Assembly: GCA_004335835.1 (NCBI GenBank)
Contig: RWJK01001742.1
Coordinates: 17,978-81,977 of the forward strand
DNA from: Scenedesmus sp. ARA3
Lineage: Eukaryota; Chlorophyta; Chlorophyceae; Sphaeropleales; Scenedesmaceae
Reading direction: 5' to 3'
Length of the DNA stretch: 64,000 nucleotides
The notes under the pieces are model-generated. The model was given only the letters and a program-made list of their open reading frames with translations, did not search any database and was not told the DNA's origin. Position 1 is the stretch's first letter; each line of letters opens with the position of its first letter. Shown here piece by piece: positions 1-11,870 of this stretch. A program made the position numbers and the translations under genes.

Positions 1-3000
1 CCCTCACGTCCGCCGTTATGCAGCTGCAGCTACCCAACAACCCAAAACTTGCAGTGCACTCTCTGCTGCTGCACCAACACGCACCTGCTGCATCATCACC
101 GTGTTGCCTCCCTCAAAAGTCACACTCGTGGCCCCCCAAAACCTAGTACCAGCAAACTGTTTTGACGCACCTGCTGCATCATGACTGTGTTGTCTCCCTC
201 AAAAGTGACGTCCACGTCCATGTCTGTCTTCATGGGCCCGATCTTGTTGGCTGCAAGGAAGCCCATGCCGCCACAGCACTCCCTGCAGCAACATAAAAGA
301 CCACGCAGAAATAGCTTGCACACCATTTTTTTTATTTAACAGATCAGTCTTCGTGGGCCCGATCTTGTTGGCAGCCAGGAAGCCCATGCCGCCACAGCAC
401 TCCCTGCAGCAACAGAATACATACACCGGAGGTGTTTTGATTGGTCCCAAAGGAGGTTGTTGAAACTGTGATGGCTGCCAGGAAGCCCATGCAGCATTCG
501 CCGCGGCAACAAAAGACCATACACATAAACTTGCACGCAACAATTCAAACAATTGCAGCGTCATGGGCCCGATCTTGTTGGCAGCCAGGAAGCCCATGCC
601 GCCACAGCACTCCCTGCAGGCACATTAATGAGTGACCCAGCCGTCTGAGCAAGAGAAACTGAACATACGGCCCTTCCATGCCGAAGTGTGAGCAGGAGAG
701 GTTTGTAAAAAATCTGCCTCAAGCTCCATAAGCTTCAGATCTGCTCCACATGCTGCTGCGGCGGCGGCGGCTGCTGCGCGCATTGTGATTGCACCCAACT
801 GTCACGTCCACAACACCCTTCAGCTCTGCTGCAGCACCTCCCGTGCTGCATGTGGCCGCAAACCAATGCAAGACATACACAAAAAGGAAAGCGTTGTGTA
901 CTCTCACCTGCACTGCTGCAGCACCTCCACCCTGCTCCATGTAGCTGCAGCTTTCAGCCCGCTGCTGAGCACATGCACCAGCTTGGCGTCAGGCTTGGCG
1001 GCATCAAACGCAGCAACCTGCGCAGCGGAAACACAGCAGACATGTTACAAAGCCACAGCATTCAGGCTTCAGCCCTCTGCTGAGCCGGTGCACCCGCCGC
1101 CAAGCTTGGCGGCTGGTTTAACAGCGCCATACGCAGCAGTTTGCATGACGAATGTCGGGCGTGATGTTTGTGAAGCCACTTTGGAGGACTGCAATGGTGT
1201 CATGCGTTTTATTAGGTGGTCATTGAGTGCTGCTGTCTCACCTTCAGCTGCTTCATTCCCAGCTGCAGCGCATATGTGGTGGCCAGCCCCGGCAGCAGCC
1301 GGCGCTGGTGCTTCGGGTAGTCAGAAATGAGGACAAACCACTGTACAACTTTGCTGCTGCTGCTGCTGCTGCTGGCTCAGCTTGAGCTGCTCCATTCCCA
1401 GCTGCAGCGCATACGTAGTGGCCAGACCCGGCAGCGATGCAAGCAGCGGACGGCCACACCAAGTACGCAAGAAATGACTTGTCCAAGACCTACCTTGAGC
1501 TGCTTCATTCCCAGCTGCAGCGCATACGTGGTGGCCAGCCCTGGCAGCAGCCGGCGCTGGTGTGTCAGGTAGTCCCCGATCAGCTTGTTGCCAAACTGGG
1601 GCCGCTGCGACGCGTAGCGCAGCGCAATGGTGGTGCCGATCATGCAGGCGGTGACCTGTTTCAAGCAGAGCGGAAATGAAAGCACTCGTGAGAAAGCAGT
1701 GACAAGATGTGCGGCCACACCGCCGGTGCTGCCACGCGTAGCGCAGCGCAATGGTGGTGGCAATCATGCAGGCGGTGACCTATGCAAGTATGGAAAGGCG
1801 AGAGCAGACTGCCTTTGGATCAGGGTGTGAACTGGGGCCGCTGTACCGCAAAGCGCAGCAGATGGTGGTGCCGATCATGCAGGCGGTGACCTGCAGCAGC
1901 AAGCAACGGCTTGAGGACTGTGCCGATGTACACTTACAGTGTGGGGATGGGGCAGCTATATACTTCCTGCTGCCAAACCACACCACATGTAAATGCTCAC
2001 ATACGACAACAGCAACACAGGAAACATCCCACAGCATACCGCCGCGTGCATTCAGCAGCATATGCTCACCGCGCCCCCTGGTCAGGCCCCCGACCATGGT
2101 GCCGTACGCAAGCGGAAACACCCAGTCTCAACACACCCACAGTTGAATTCAGATGTTCATATAAGCAGCACCAATGCATATTGACATAACGACACTCACT
2201 GCGCCCTGACCGATCAGGATGCGCCCTGTGGTCAGCCCCCCAACCATCGTCCCAAAGCGCGCCGACACAGTAGGGATAGGGCTGCTGTAGGTGCCTGCTG
2301 CCGCACAAAACCACACACGCACATCAAGGCTGCTGTAGGTGCCTGCTGCCGCACAAAACCACATCAAGGCGCAGACACCACACAAGCGATGAAAGCGGAG
2401 CAACCCCGCATGGTGCAAGCAGCTGATGCTCACTGCGCCCTGACCGATCAAGATGCGCCCCGTGGTCAGCCCCCCAACCATCGTCCCAAAGCGTGCTGAC
2501 ACAGTTGGGATGGGGCTGCTGTAGGTCCTGGCAAGCAAACCACATCACACAGGCCCCACACAAATGAAACATGCCACGCAGCAACAACACGAAAGCACCA
2601 ACAGCACAAGCAGAAAGGACACAACAGCATACCGACTGCAGCACTCAGCAGCGCATGCTCACCGCGCCCTGACCGATCAGGATGCGCCCTGTGGTCAGCC
2701 CCCCGACCATCGTCCCAAAGCGCGCCGACACAGTCGGAATAGGGCTGCTGTAGGTGCCTGCCGCATCAACGCTTGCATAGCGGTCCAGCATTGCATCGCG
2801 CGGCACGCGCACACTGTCAAACCAGATCTGGCCGTTGTCCACGCCGTTGAGGCCCATCTTGGGTCCGTGGTCCTTGATGCGCACGCCTGCAGGAGCAGGG
2901 CAGGACGTAGTTTACAGCATATCATCATTGGCATACACTGCAAGCTTACGAGCTAATTTGCGGGTGGGTGCAAAAGGCCCATAGTTGTTGACGCGCACGT

Positions 3001-3008
3001 CTGGCGGC

Positions 3009-3048
<40 letters not shown>

Positions 3049-3452
3049 CAGCAGCAGCGGCGGCGCCGTCGTGGCCCACCTTGGCCCATGGCCCATGATA
3101 ACCATGCATGTTGTCTTGAGGAAAGATTATTTGGCAGCAGCTTGCACAGCCGCAAAAAGAAACTATAGCAGACCATTTCAACAGACTACGCTGTCAGCAT
3201 GCATATGCATATGCCCAGCACCTGGCAGGCGCAGCTTGTCATCGCTGCTGCGCGCCTTGAACACATGCAAGCAGATGTTTCCTGGTGTGTATTGCTCCTG
3301 CTACTTCACCGCGCAACAAACGATATCAACTTGCGCACCTGGCATCAGGCGCCCGCTGTCGTCGCGGATGCGCACCATGAATACGTGCGGGCCCTGCCAC
3401 ACGCCGCCCACCGTGAGCTGCGCAAACACGGCACAGATCTGCAGCAGCAGCA

Positions 3453-3485
<33 letters not shown>

Positions 3486-6436
3486 GAGGAGCAGCAGCAA
3501 GGGTGAGGCGATACAGCATTAAAGCAGCAGGGTCCAGCGTTGTGTTTGCAATTTCACTGGCTGCCCAGCCGGTGTAACCAGCCCAGCAGGTGATGCAGTC
3601 ATGCACCTGCTGCGGGCATCTGTCAGGACATCAGCAAGCCATGACACATCATTCAACCTTAGATCATCGCATTACTCTGCTGCCCGTCCAGCTATGACAC
3701 AGCATGGAAGCTTACCGCACCGCACTACAGCTGCCGCCGATCCAGCTATCAATGAGGCCGGTACCTGTGCGACAGTATGCAGATGCATGCACCTCTTACC
3801 TTGCCGTGCTGGCCACGGTCGTCAATCCAACACTTGCATTAGACTGCATTGCAGCGCACTGCACTGAATCTGATTGCACGGCTCACCTTGCCGTGCTGAC
3901 CGCTGCCGCCGATCCAGTACTTGCTGGCCTCGTTGCTGGGCGTGGTGATCACAAACTCGCCGCGCGGCGCGTCGTACACGGCCTGCAGCACAAAAAAGTA
4001 GCAGCAGACGAATGTCAGTTAGTAGCCATGATAAGCAGTACTTGCTGACCTCGTTGCTGGGCGTGGTGATCACAAACTCGCCCCGCGGAGCATCATAGAC
4101 AGCCTGCAGCACAAAAAAGTAGCAGCAGACGAGTGTCAGTTGGTAGCCATGATAAGCAGTACTTGCTGGCCTCGTTGCTGGGCGTGGTGATCTCAAAGTC
4201 GCCCTGGGGCGCATCGTACACTGCTTGCAGGCAGAATAAAAACCATGGACACCATCAGCTGCGTGTGGTTCTGCACATGCATTCATCCGCACACCCACAC
4301 ACCCTGCACGCCCACACACATCCTGCAAACAGAACAAAACCCGAGTCCCCCAAACTTGCCCTGCGCACCGTGGTCTCAACGCCCATCACGTTGCTGCCGT
4401 GCCCGAGCTCCGTCATGCCGAAGCAGCCGCGCAGCTCCCAAGTGCTCAGCTTGGGCAGCACCTCGTGGTGCTCAGCTGGCAAATGCTGCTGCCACCACTG
4501 CCGGCCAAAGCTTGCAAAACAGCCGCCATGATGCAACAGCCTGAAACAGCCGCACCCAATCTCCCACAAGAGCCACGCTGCCGACATGTCATGCTATACG
4601 CACCGTGGTCTCAATGCCCATGACATTGCTGCCGTGGCCCAGCTCCGTCATGCCGAAGCACCCGCGCAGCTCCAGGCTGTTCAGCTTGGGAAGCAGCAGC
4701 AGCGCGTTGTGGTGCTTGGCAGTGCCCAGCTTGCAGATGGTGCCGCCGCACAGCGTGAAGTGCACGCCTTGCGCAACAGCCTAAGACACAGACAAACACT
4801 AACAGAACAACAGCCGGCTACACTAAAACAGAACTGCAACAACAGCTGCAACCCTCACCGTGGTCTCAATGCCCATCACGTTGCTGCCGTGGCCCAGCTC
4901 CGTCATGCCAAAGCAGCCAGGCAGCTCCAATGTATTGAGCTTGGGCAGCAGCGCGTTGTGGTGCTTGGCAGTGCCCAGCTTGCAGATGGTGCCGCCGCAC
5001 AGCGTGAAGTGCACGCCGGCTTTTATGGCCATGGAGTAATCGCAAAATGACAAGCACTCGAGGCCAGCCATGAAGCGGCGAGGGTCTGCAACAGACGCAG
5101 CGGCACAACACAACGAGCAAGAATAAGCAGAGAGGCACACTCGGCTCTGCAGGTTGCTAGAGCACTGTGAGCCTGAAGGCCAGTGGCTGAGGTGTGGGAG
5201 TGCCTGCATGCCAGAAAGGCAACATAGCTTGCAGATGGTGCCGCCGCACAGCATGAAGTTGTACGCCTGCTTTAAGGGCCATGGAGTAATAGCAGAATGA
5301 CAGGCACTTGACGCCCCATGAAGTGGCGAGGGTCGGCAGCAGATGCAGCAGCACATCAGACTATAAGCTAAGATAAGTTATTTGACCTTCTGAAGGTCGC
5401 TTGCGAACTTTGCGCCTGCAAGGCAGAGATGTCTCTACCTGCATGTAAAACACCACGATTGTTTGCAGATGGTGCCGCCGCACAGCATGAAGTGCACGCC
5501 GGCTTACATGGCCATGGAGTAATCGCAGAATGACAAGCACTTGAGGCCAGCCATGAAGCGGCGCGGGTCTGCAGGAATGTCCACATGCGGTTGAGGCAGA
5601 GTCAGCAGTGCCATAGGGTCAGAGCTGCACAACATGCAGATGGTTGTATCCTTCACATTGTTCCACTCAACTGCTTACTTGTTTTGGCTGCTGCCTGTAT
5701 TGGCCTGGTACTCATCGTTCATGTAGTCGCGCACGTCGCAAGCCGCGGCCGCCAAAGTCAGCCGCCACAAAGCGCTACAAGCTGATAAACACCCTGCTAG
5801 CAAACCAGCAACAAACGTGCTGCTGCATTTCTGTTTAGCTCACCATTCATGTAGTCGCGCACATCGAAAACGCGCCCACGCACGTCAACCGCCAAAGCGC
5901 TGCAAGTTGGGTAATACTCTAGCACAGTCCCATCGTGCTGCCGATCTTTTACTGAGCTCACCGATCATGTAGTCGCGCACGTCAAAGCCGCGCCCGCCAA
6001 AGTCAGCCGCCACGAAGCGCTGCAGCCGCTGCAGCGTGAGCTCCCTGAACTCCATCAGCGACAGGTAGTGGTTGGGCTTGAAGATGTCGCCCTGCAAGCA
6101 GCATGTGCGGCAAACAGGCAAGAGTATGAGCGATTGCATCGCATGTGCAGTCGCTGCAGCGTGAGCTCGCGGAACTCCATGAGGGAGAGGTAGTGGTTAG
6201 GCTTGAAGATATCGTCCTGCAGGCAGATATGTAACATGCGTGCACGCAATTGGCTTGTCATCTCAGCTGGGGTGGATCCCCAAGTTGTGATTTGGGGTTC
6301 AATACTGTGCTGTTGCAAGCATGCATGCCGCCCAGCTGCTCATGTGGCGGTGCAAAGCACAGGGTGAGGCGGCCTGTCCTGCAAGCAGCTAATGAAGGCT
6401 GCATGCGCTGTTGTAACGATGCCATACAAAGCCTCT

Positions 6437-6475
<39 letters not shown>

Positions 6476-7102
6476 GCTGCGGGTACCCGAACAGCACTGT
6501 GTGATATGATGGTGCGTAAGCATGACGGACCCAGCACGCACAAAGCCACCCTGTGGCAGGCAGCGCAAGCACACCACGTGGCTAGCAGTCAATGCCACAT
6601 GCTACTGCTGACATTGCTGCACTACATCTGCTGCTGCACAGGCACCAATGCTGTTTCCTGCAAGCTGAAAGGGGCAGCTCTCACCTTCAGGAACTCAAAC
6701 ACAGCTGACCTCAGCTCAGGGTTGTCTGCAGCATGGAGCATGCGCATACGAGCATGATCAGCAACACAACAAACAGAGCACAGTATGGAGCAGCACATCA
6801 CCAGATGCATGTATACATGAGGCACGGCATTTAGATAGGGCTGTGCGCCCATGAGCAGCAGCATACTAGCAGATGCTCTGTGTGCAAGCTGCTTGAGCAT
6901 GCTGGTGGCATTCAAGCACACTAACATGCATATTGAGGTTATCTATCGCCAGCAGGCCGAGCTCACCATGCACCAGCAGGGCCTGCAGCTGCTTTGGACA
7001 GATTGCTGACAGTGCAGCAGCATCAATCAGCTCGGGCGCCTCTGCCAGCTGTACAGCGCACAGCTGGCGCTCCAACACTTCCAGCCTGCGGTTTCCTTCC
7101 AT
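1..7102 (-). CDS. ACX: Peroxisomal acyl-CoA oxidase (3' end beyond window)
   Basis: Catalyses the first, FAD-dependent step of peroxisomal beta-oxidation. I start it at the ATG at 7102, which begins MEGNRRLEVLERQL; RLEVLERQL fits the PTS2 pattern R-L-x5-Q-L. An in-frame ATG at 7162 is possible. Phased exons: 6967-7102; 6685-6725 (NPELRSAVFEFLK); 5962-6091 (IFKPNHYLSLMEFRELTLQRL); 4859-5085 (CFGMTELGHGSNVMGIETT, the flavin/substrate loop); 3887-3982 (FVITTPSNEASKYWIGG); one starting at 3438 (VGGVWQGPHVFMVRIRD); 2663-2886 (GPKMGLNGVDNGQIWFD); 1494-1655 (LTHQRRLLPGLATTYALQL); and near the window start GGMGFLAANKIGP and DVTFEGDNTVMMQQ. Order and motifs match plant ACX proteins. Nearly every exon has extra partial copies in neighbouring introns, so the exact splice path is uncertain, notably at 5640-5960. 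Confidence 0.9.
82..610 (-). repeat. Repeated ACX exons (GGMGFLAANKIGP and TFEGDN-VMMQQ)
   Basis: The exon for TFEGDNTVMMQQ appears at about 82-123 and 170-216. The preceding stretch for ECCGGMGFLAANKIGP appears at about 225-292, 345-405 and 550-610, with a degenerate piece near 470-495. Several copies keep a GT donor after the last Gln codon. Confidence 0.8.
1245..1893 (-). repeat. Repeated ACX exon pieces (GLATTYALQLGM and VTACMIGTTIALRYA)
   Basis: The 3' part of the exon, GLATTYALQLGM, occurs at about 1251-1296, 1392-1434 and 1504-1547. The 5' part, VTACMIGTTIALRYA, occurs near 1603-1662, 1738-1782 and 1846-1893. Only the 1494-1655 block joins both halves in one open exon; the others are exon halves carrying a donor or an acceptor. 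Confidence 0.8.
2067..2757 (-). repeat. Four copies of ACX segment GTYSSPIPTVSARFG-TTGRILIGQGA
   Basis: Copies lie at about 2663-2757 (inside the full exon), 2430-2527, 2198-2300 and a partial 2067-2118. Comparing the first two I count about ten base differences, all at synonymous third positions (for example CTG/CTT, TCG/TCA, GCG/GCA, ATT/ATC), and none that changes an amino acid. Confidence 0.85.
3887..4230 (-). repeat. Three tandem units of acceptor plus 5' half of an ACX exon
   Basis: The unit of about 108 bp consists of an intron piece, the CAG acceptor and the first 60 or so bases of the exon encoding AVYDAPRGEFVITTPSNE. It is repeated three times, and only the last unit (3887-3982) continues into the rest of the exon, ending at a GTGAGC donor. 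The intron pieces between units 1 and 2 are nearly identical, while the exon starts differ at many third positions. Confidence 0.85.
4375..5580 (-). repeat. Five copies of ACX exon (GGTICKLGTAKHHN / ELGHGSNVMG)
   Basis: The intact exon is 4859-5085. Partial copies lie at about 4376-4480, 4605-4785, 5225-5345 and 5455-5580. The two lower copies carry the 3' half (ELGHGSNVMG[IV]ETTV plus donor); the two upper copies carry the 5' half (DPRRFMAG, CLSF, GGTICK). The copy at 5225-5345 has lost its frame. Confidence 0.8.
5713..6217 (-). repeat. Repeated pieces of ACX exon 3
   Basis: An upstream 5' half-copy (about 6150-6217) repeats the acceptor and 22 codons from DDIFKPNHYLSL. Against the full exon it shows seven synonymous changes and one replacement (D/G). 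Two 3' half-copies (about 5846-5895 and 5713-5775) repeat the end of the exon, DVRDYM; the lowest continues as NDEYQANTGS. Confidence 0.8.
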
Positions 7103-7885
7103 ACTGACGACTAGCTGCTGTGCCGTAAGCTGACTGTTGTCTATGTATCGGGATGGGCGCACTAAGAAAGGAACAGCATCACCACCAAGCGTGTCTTGTC
7201 AATAGCAGAATGCTCTATGGCCATACAGGCCTTTCAGTTTTACACTCGATGCCAGCTCTGCAGGCAGCTGCGTCGCCGTAACTCAACGGCAAAGCTGAGC
7301 TGTCACCACACGTTGTTTCAAGACCTATGGCTGTTGCCTGATTCCTTACAAAACTTCTTTACCATTAAACAAATGTAGCTTAATGACTTGTGGCTGTTAG
7401 AACAGCGACCCGCACCTGCAAATTCGATGCAGCGGCTGAACACACATGGGACTCCTGGTGTGCCGTGCCTGCAGTGTGGGCGCCAGGCTCTTGAGCCGTG
7501 ATAAAAGCTGGAAATGAGATGTTGCCATTCATTCGGCTTGGCTAAGGTTGTATAGACTTGTCCCAGGAGTCCCACAAGGGCGTGAGGCCTGACGCAACTG
7601 CTGACCTGACAGATGTGCCTTGAGCGCCCAGTACTGCAATGCCAGCTTGACGCCCAGCGTGTCGGCATTTTTGCAGCTGGTAGGCCATGCTCAGGACCAG
7701 TGATGGGTTAGCGCTGACATGTGGAAGGACACATTTATAATGCATGGTTCTGCATCTTTCAGCGATGCTGTAACAGGAGACATTTGTACAAGTCAGCAGA
7801 GCCCGAAGCAGATGCAGAGCAACAGAGCTACAGGATCAGTGAGGAAAGCAAACAAAGTCGGCATGATCCAAGCACGTGTGTACAT
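7103..7885. other. Intergenic: ACX upstream region and 3' flank of the next gene
   Basis: No supported gene. It should hold the ACX promoter on its left and the 3' end of the GPI-type protein gene on its right. Short open frames here show no recognisable domain. Confidence 0.5.
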
Positions 7886-7890
7886 TTACA
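7886..7890 (-). terminator. Candidate poly(A) signal TGTAA
   Basis: The plus strand reads ttaca, which is TGTAA on the minus strand. It lies about 680 bases past the last stop codon of the 8566-11870 gene. A five-base motif is weak evidence by itself. Confidence 0.35.
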
Positions 7891-8565
7891 GCATTAAACG
7901 ACAGGAGCATGGCGCTTGTTTCACAAGCCAATGCCAGGCTCACTGGGCAAACACCATTGGGCAACCACCTAATCCACCAGCCATCAACTGGTTGAAACCC
8001 GTGACTCTAGTGCACTGGCATGCTGCACTTTGACAACCTGACTACACGCATCTCAAGATACAGCAGCCACGCAATAAACACCTGAAACTTGGGCCCAGCC
8101 CACATCTGAAACCTGCACAAACATATGAGTTATGTCGCCCCGGCTCTGTGGAAGCAGCACCAACAGCGTGTGCATCTTCACACCCATTGCAATCACACCA
8201 TGTACCACAGATGGAGGCGCATGTATGGAATGTGCACTGACGGAAGCCATGCAATACACGCACAAGGCACAATGTCCAAAGCTGCGGCCCATGGCCAACG
8301 CCACCAAAACATAGTCAATGGAACCTACACCTTACACCACACCTATTGCAACAGCGGATCAATCACACCAGCCTTGCAAACAACCAATCAATACCAGCAG
8401 AATCATGCATGGTGGCGCACTGACACCCTTCGACAGTGGGCTGATGAATCCTGTTCCTCATGACGCTTGCACATGCAGCAAACAGCACCACACAAAGCGG
8501 CGATGCAGCAAGGCAACACAAACGCCTTCACCTAGATAGGTGGGATGTATAATGGTTATATCTCA

Positions 8566-8982
8566 TCACAGCCACAGCGCAACAGCCAGACCTGCTGCTG
8601 CAGCACCAGCCATCCACGCCGGCGCAGACAGCCTGGCAGACCCACTGCTGGGTGGCTTGCTGGCTGCTGCTGCTGCAGCTGCGTCGCTGCTGCGTGGTGC
8701 GCCGGTGCCACTCATACCGTCCACAAACTGAGCCTACCGGTGCACATGCAGCAAACAGCGCCAAACACAGTGCTGACACAGCGGTGCAACAAACACGCCT
8801 CCACCAATCCATCACAGCCACAGCGCGACAGCCAGCCCTGCTGCAGCAGCGCCCACCATCCACGCCGGCGCAGACAGCCTGCCAGCACTGCTAGTAGGTG
8901 GCTTGCTGGCTGCTGCTGCTGCTGCAGCTGCGTCGCTGCTGCGTGGTGTGCCGGTGCCACTCATACCGTCCACAAACTGAGC
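8566..8982 (-). repeat. Duplicated terminal exon
   Basis: Two copies of about 250 bp: acceptor (ctcag or gtag), exon from AQFVDGMSGTG, stop, and flanking sequence including tgtttgctgcatgtgca. Both are open and in the same phase, so they can act as alternative last exons. They differ mostly in the linker before the hydrophobic tail. Confidence 0.8.
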
Positions 8983-11870
8983 CTGAGCAGATGGTCGGCA
9001 ATCACGCAGCAAGTGCAGTGCAGGACAACATGTCACAAAGAAATGCAATCATGATTGCGCAGGGGGTCACTAGGAGACATGCGACAAGACACATCACACA
9101 GCAGAGGAGGCTAGCCTGCTTGCATGCATCCCAATGCGGTCAATCTATCAACGGCATGGGCAAGCGCCACACGAGACACCACTGGCTAGCCCCATTTCAA
9201 CACAAGCGGCCTGTGTTGCATGCATTAAGTGTACATTCTGTGATGCGCACATGCCTGGTGCGACTGCGCTTGCTGCCACTGCAGTTGCTGTTTGTGGTTG
9301 ATGCTGCAAGTCTTCAAAGAGTGTGTAAGAGCAACACCTGCCCTTTGGAGATGCTGCTAAGCGTGCCTCAGCACCCACACTGCAGGTGCCAACTAATCCT
9401 AAAACACTGGTACAAAAGCGCGCAACGTCTACAGCGGCACTGCTGCACTGCCAAACAAACATAGTAACATCATCTGCCACCTGAACCACAGTGCACGCTT
9501 TTTTGCTAGCGCGCAAAGAAACTTGGTGAGGGTTAGGCAACCCTCAACCCCATTAGCCAGCCCTCACCGTCGCAGTGTTGCCAGGGGCTACAGTCTGGAA
9601 GGGAGTATACAGCGGCTGCCCTCCAGCCCCTGCACCACCACTGCTGCTGGCGACAGCTCCTGCAGATGCAGATGCCCCCACCGGCCCAGCAGCAGCAGGG
9701 CCATTGCTAAATGACGTGGAAGTAACGCTCGAGCCGCCCGGGATGGTTGTGGTTGTCACTGACTGCTGATCTCCCATGGCAGACCCTGATGCCATGCTGC
9801 TGCCATCTGGGGCGATGTTGGTCATGGAGATGCCTGGGGGCCCGTTGCCGAAGGCTGTCACTGTGGTGCCGTCAGGACTGACGTAGGTCTGACGAGTGCT
9901 GCCTGCAGTGTGCAATGAACATGTGCAGCAAGTAGGTGTCAGGGTTGGGTGCAATGTTCGTCATGGGAATGCCTGGGGGGCCGTTGCCGAAGGCTGTCAC
10001 TGTGGTGCCGTCAGGGCTGACATATGCCTGACGAGTGCTGCCTGCAATGTGGATGGAAAATGTGCAGCAAGTAGGTGTTACGAGTTGCGATGGTGGTCAA
10101 AGAGACGCCTGGGGGCCCGCTGCCGAAAGCTGTTACTGTGGTGCCGTCAGGGCTGACGCAATGCATGTCAGCCTGTTCAGCAGCATTGCTCATGCTCACA
10201 AAAAGCCTGTTCAGCAGCATTGCTCATGCTCACAAAAGCCTGTTCACAGCATTGCTCATGCTCATGTAAGCAATATCGTTTCCGGGCAATGCTGTCTCAC
10301 ATGTCAAACCCCGAACCATGTAGCACCAGCCCCTGTGGCTCACCTTCAGTGATGAACGTTGGCGTGGCGCCATTTGCTGCCTTGCTGGTGGCAGTCGTGA
10401 CAGCAGCAGCCTTATTGGCAGCTGCGCTAGGAACACCAGAGCCTGCAGCTGCCCCACTGCCCACAGCGCTGATCACAGGCTGTAGCACAGGTGTCTCAGG
10501 AGGATTGCTGCCGGCAGTGCCCGTGCTGCTGCTGGCTGCGCCGCCACTGCTGCCACCCACGGGAGCTGCTGCTCCAGCTGCTGAAGCAGCACCCGGCACT
10601 GCCGGCGCAGTGGCGCTACCACCTTGCGCTGCTGCTCCTGCACCTGCTGTTGCTGCAGGAGGCTGTTGCACCACCCTGACCGTGCTGGGTCCTGTAGTAG
10701 TCATAGGCCCCTGCCCCTGAACTGGCTGCACTGGCTGTTGTGCTGCAGGGCCAGCTGTGTAGCTGCTAGAAGAGGCCACAAACCCGCTACTGCCTGCACC
10801 ATTTGGCCCCTGGTAGCTGCCTGACATTGTGGCAGATGAAGAGCCGCCATCTTTTGAGGCACATGCCACACTACCTCCTGAGGGTCCCTTGTTGCAGGAA
10901 AAGCCGCCAGAGGTTGAGGCGTAGCAGCGGTTGAAGCCACTAAAGTGAGGGCAGGGCACCTTTTGTAGTGTGCCTTTGTCTGCTGGGCAGCCGAAAGTGA
11001 ACTGGCTCACACAGTCGTCCGGCCTGCACACGCCTGCAGCAGGACACCAATGCAGCAGTAAATGTGGTGGCACTGAGGTAAGTTGCTACCTTGTCTGCTG
11101 GGCAGCCGAAGGTGAACTGGCGCACGCAGTCGTCCGGCCTGCACACGCCTGCAAAGACACACACCAGTGCAACGGGCGCAGTAGAGTTGTGTCTGTAACT
11201 AAGTAACAAGTGTGACGTTGCACATAACAGCATGCTATCGAGTGGTGAGCAGCAGCTGTAAGTGGAGAGCTCAGCAGGAGGTGTCTGTCCAAGGTTGACG
11301 CTGCTGCTGCTGCTGCTTGGCTGTTGCGTCCTGCAAGCAGTACTTCACATGTCCAGCTGCTTGCCTGCACACGTACACATTACAGCTGCCAACACAGCAA
11401 CCGGTCAGTTATATTAATAGCGAGTCATCACCTGTGGGGTCGCAGAACTCGTTTGAAGCACACGGTCCCCTGCCTCCACAGCCTGGCACCATCGATGCCA
11501 TTGGCGGCATGGGCTGCATGGGAGCGAAGGGCTGGAACATCACAAAAGGCGGGAAGCCAAACATACCTGGGCCTGCAGCCATTGGGGCCATTGCTGCATA
11601 GCACTGCACCTGCATGCCTGAGGCATCAAAGCAAGCCCCGCGCATGCAGCTGCCACCCATGGGTGCGCAGAACTGGCCGCATGGGACGCCAGACATGCAG
11701 TTGGGCCGCGCGAACTGCGCTGCTGCGCTGGGCAGCAGCAGCAGCAGCGCTGCACATGCTGCAAGAGGCAGGGCAGGTGGCAGGTGCACGGGTCTCGACT
11801 GAGGGGTGCTATGTCCAAGGAGGCAGGAGATGCTAGTATGCGCAGCAGATGGTGCTTGAAGATGATTCAC
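8566..11870 (-). CDS. Secreted Cys-rich protein with GPI-type C-terminus
   Basis: Unrecognised family. Exon 1 (11432-11870) encodes an N-terminal extension, a hydrophobic core (LPLAACAALLLLLPSAAA) and Cys-rich sequence (CMSGVPCGQFCAPMGGSC; GCGGRGPCASNEFC). Exon 2 (10344-11033) begins VCRPDDCVSQFTFGCPADK and runs into a Gly/Ser/Ala/Pro-rich stretch. Exon 3 (9568-9902) encodes SPDGTTVTAFGNGPPG and low-complexity sequence. The last exon exists twice (8812-8982 and 8566-8733), each in phase 0 and each ending APAWM, a short Ala/Leu-rich stretch, ALWL and TGA. A signal sequence plus a small hydrophobic end suggests a GPI-anchored wall or surface protein. No catalytic motif was seen. The only in-frame ATG found is 11870, which leaves a long region before the hydrophobic core, so an upstream exon is possible. 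Confidence 0.65.
9830..11160 (-). repeat. Repeated 5' exon pieces in the GPI-type protein gene
   Basis: The start of exon 3 (STRQ[TA]YVSPDGTTVTAFG) is repeated at about 9830-9902, 9965-10045 and 10088-10165, the last degenerate at its 5' end. The start of exon 2 (VCRPDDCV[SR]QFTFGCPADK) is present at about 10970-11033 and 11095-11152. Between the two exon 2 copies I count three synonymous changes and one replacement. Confidence 0.75.
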
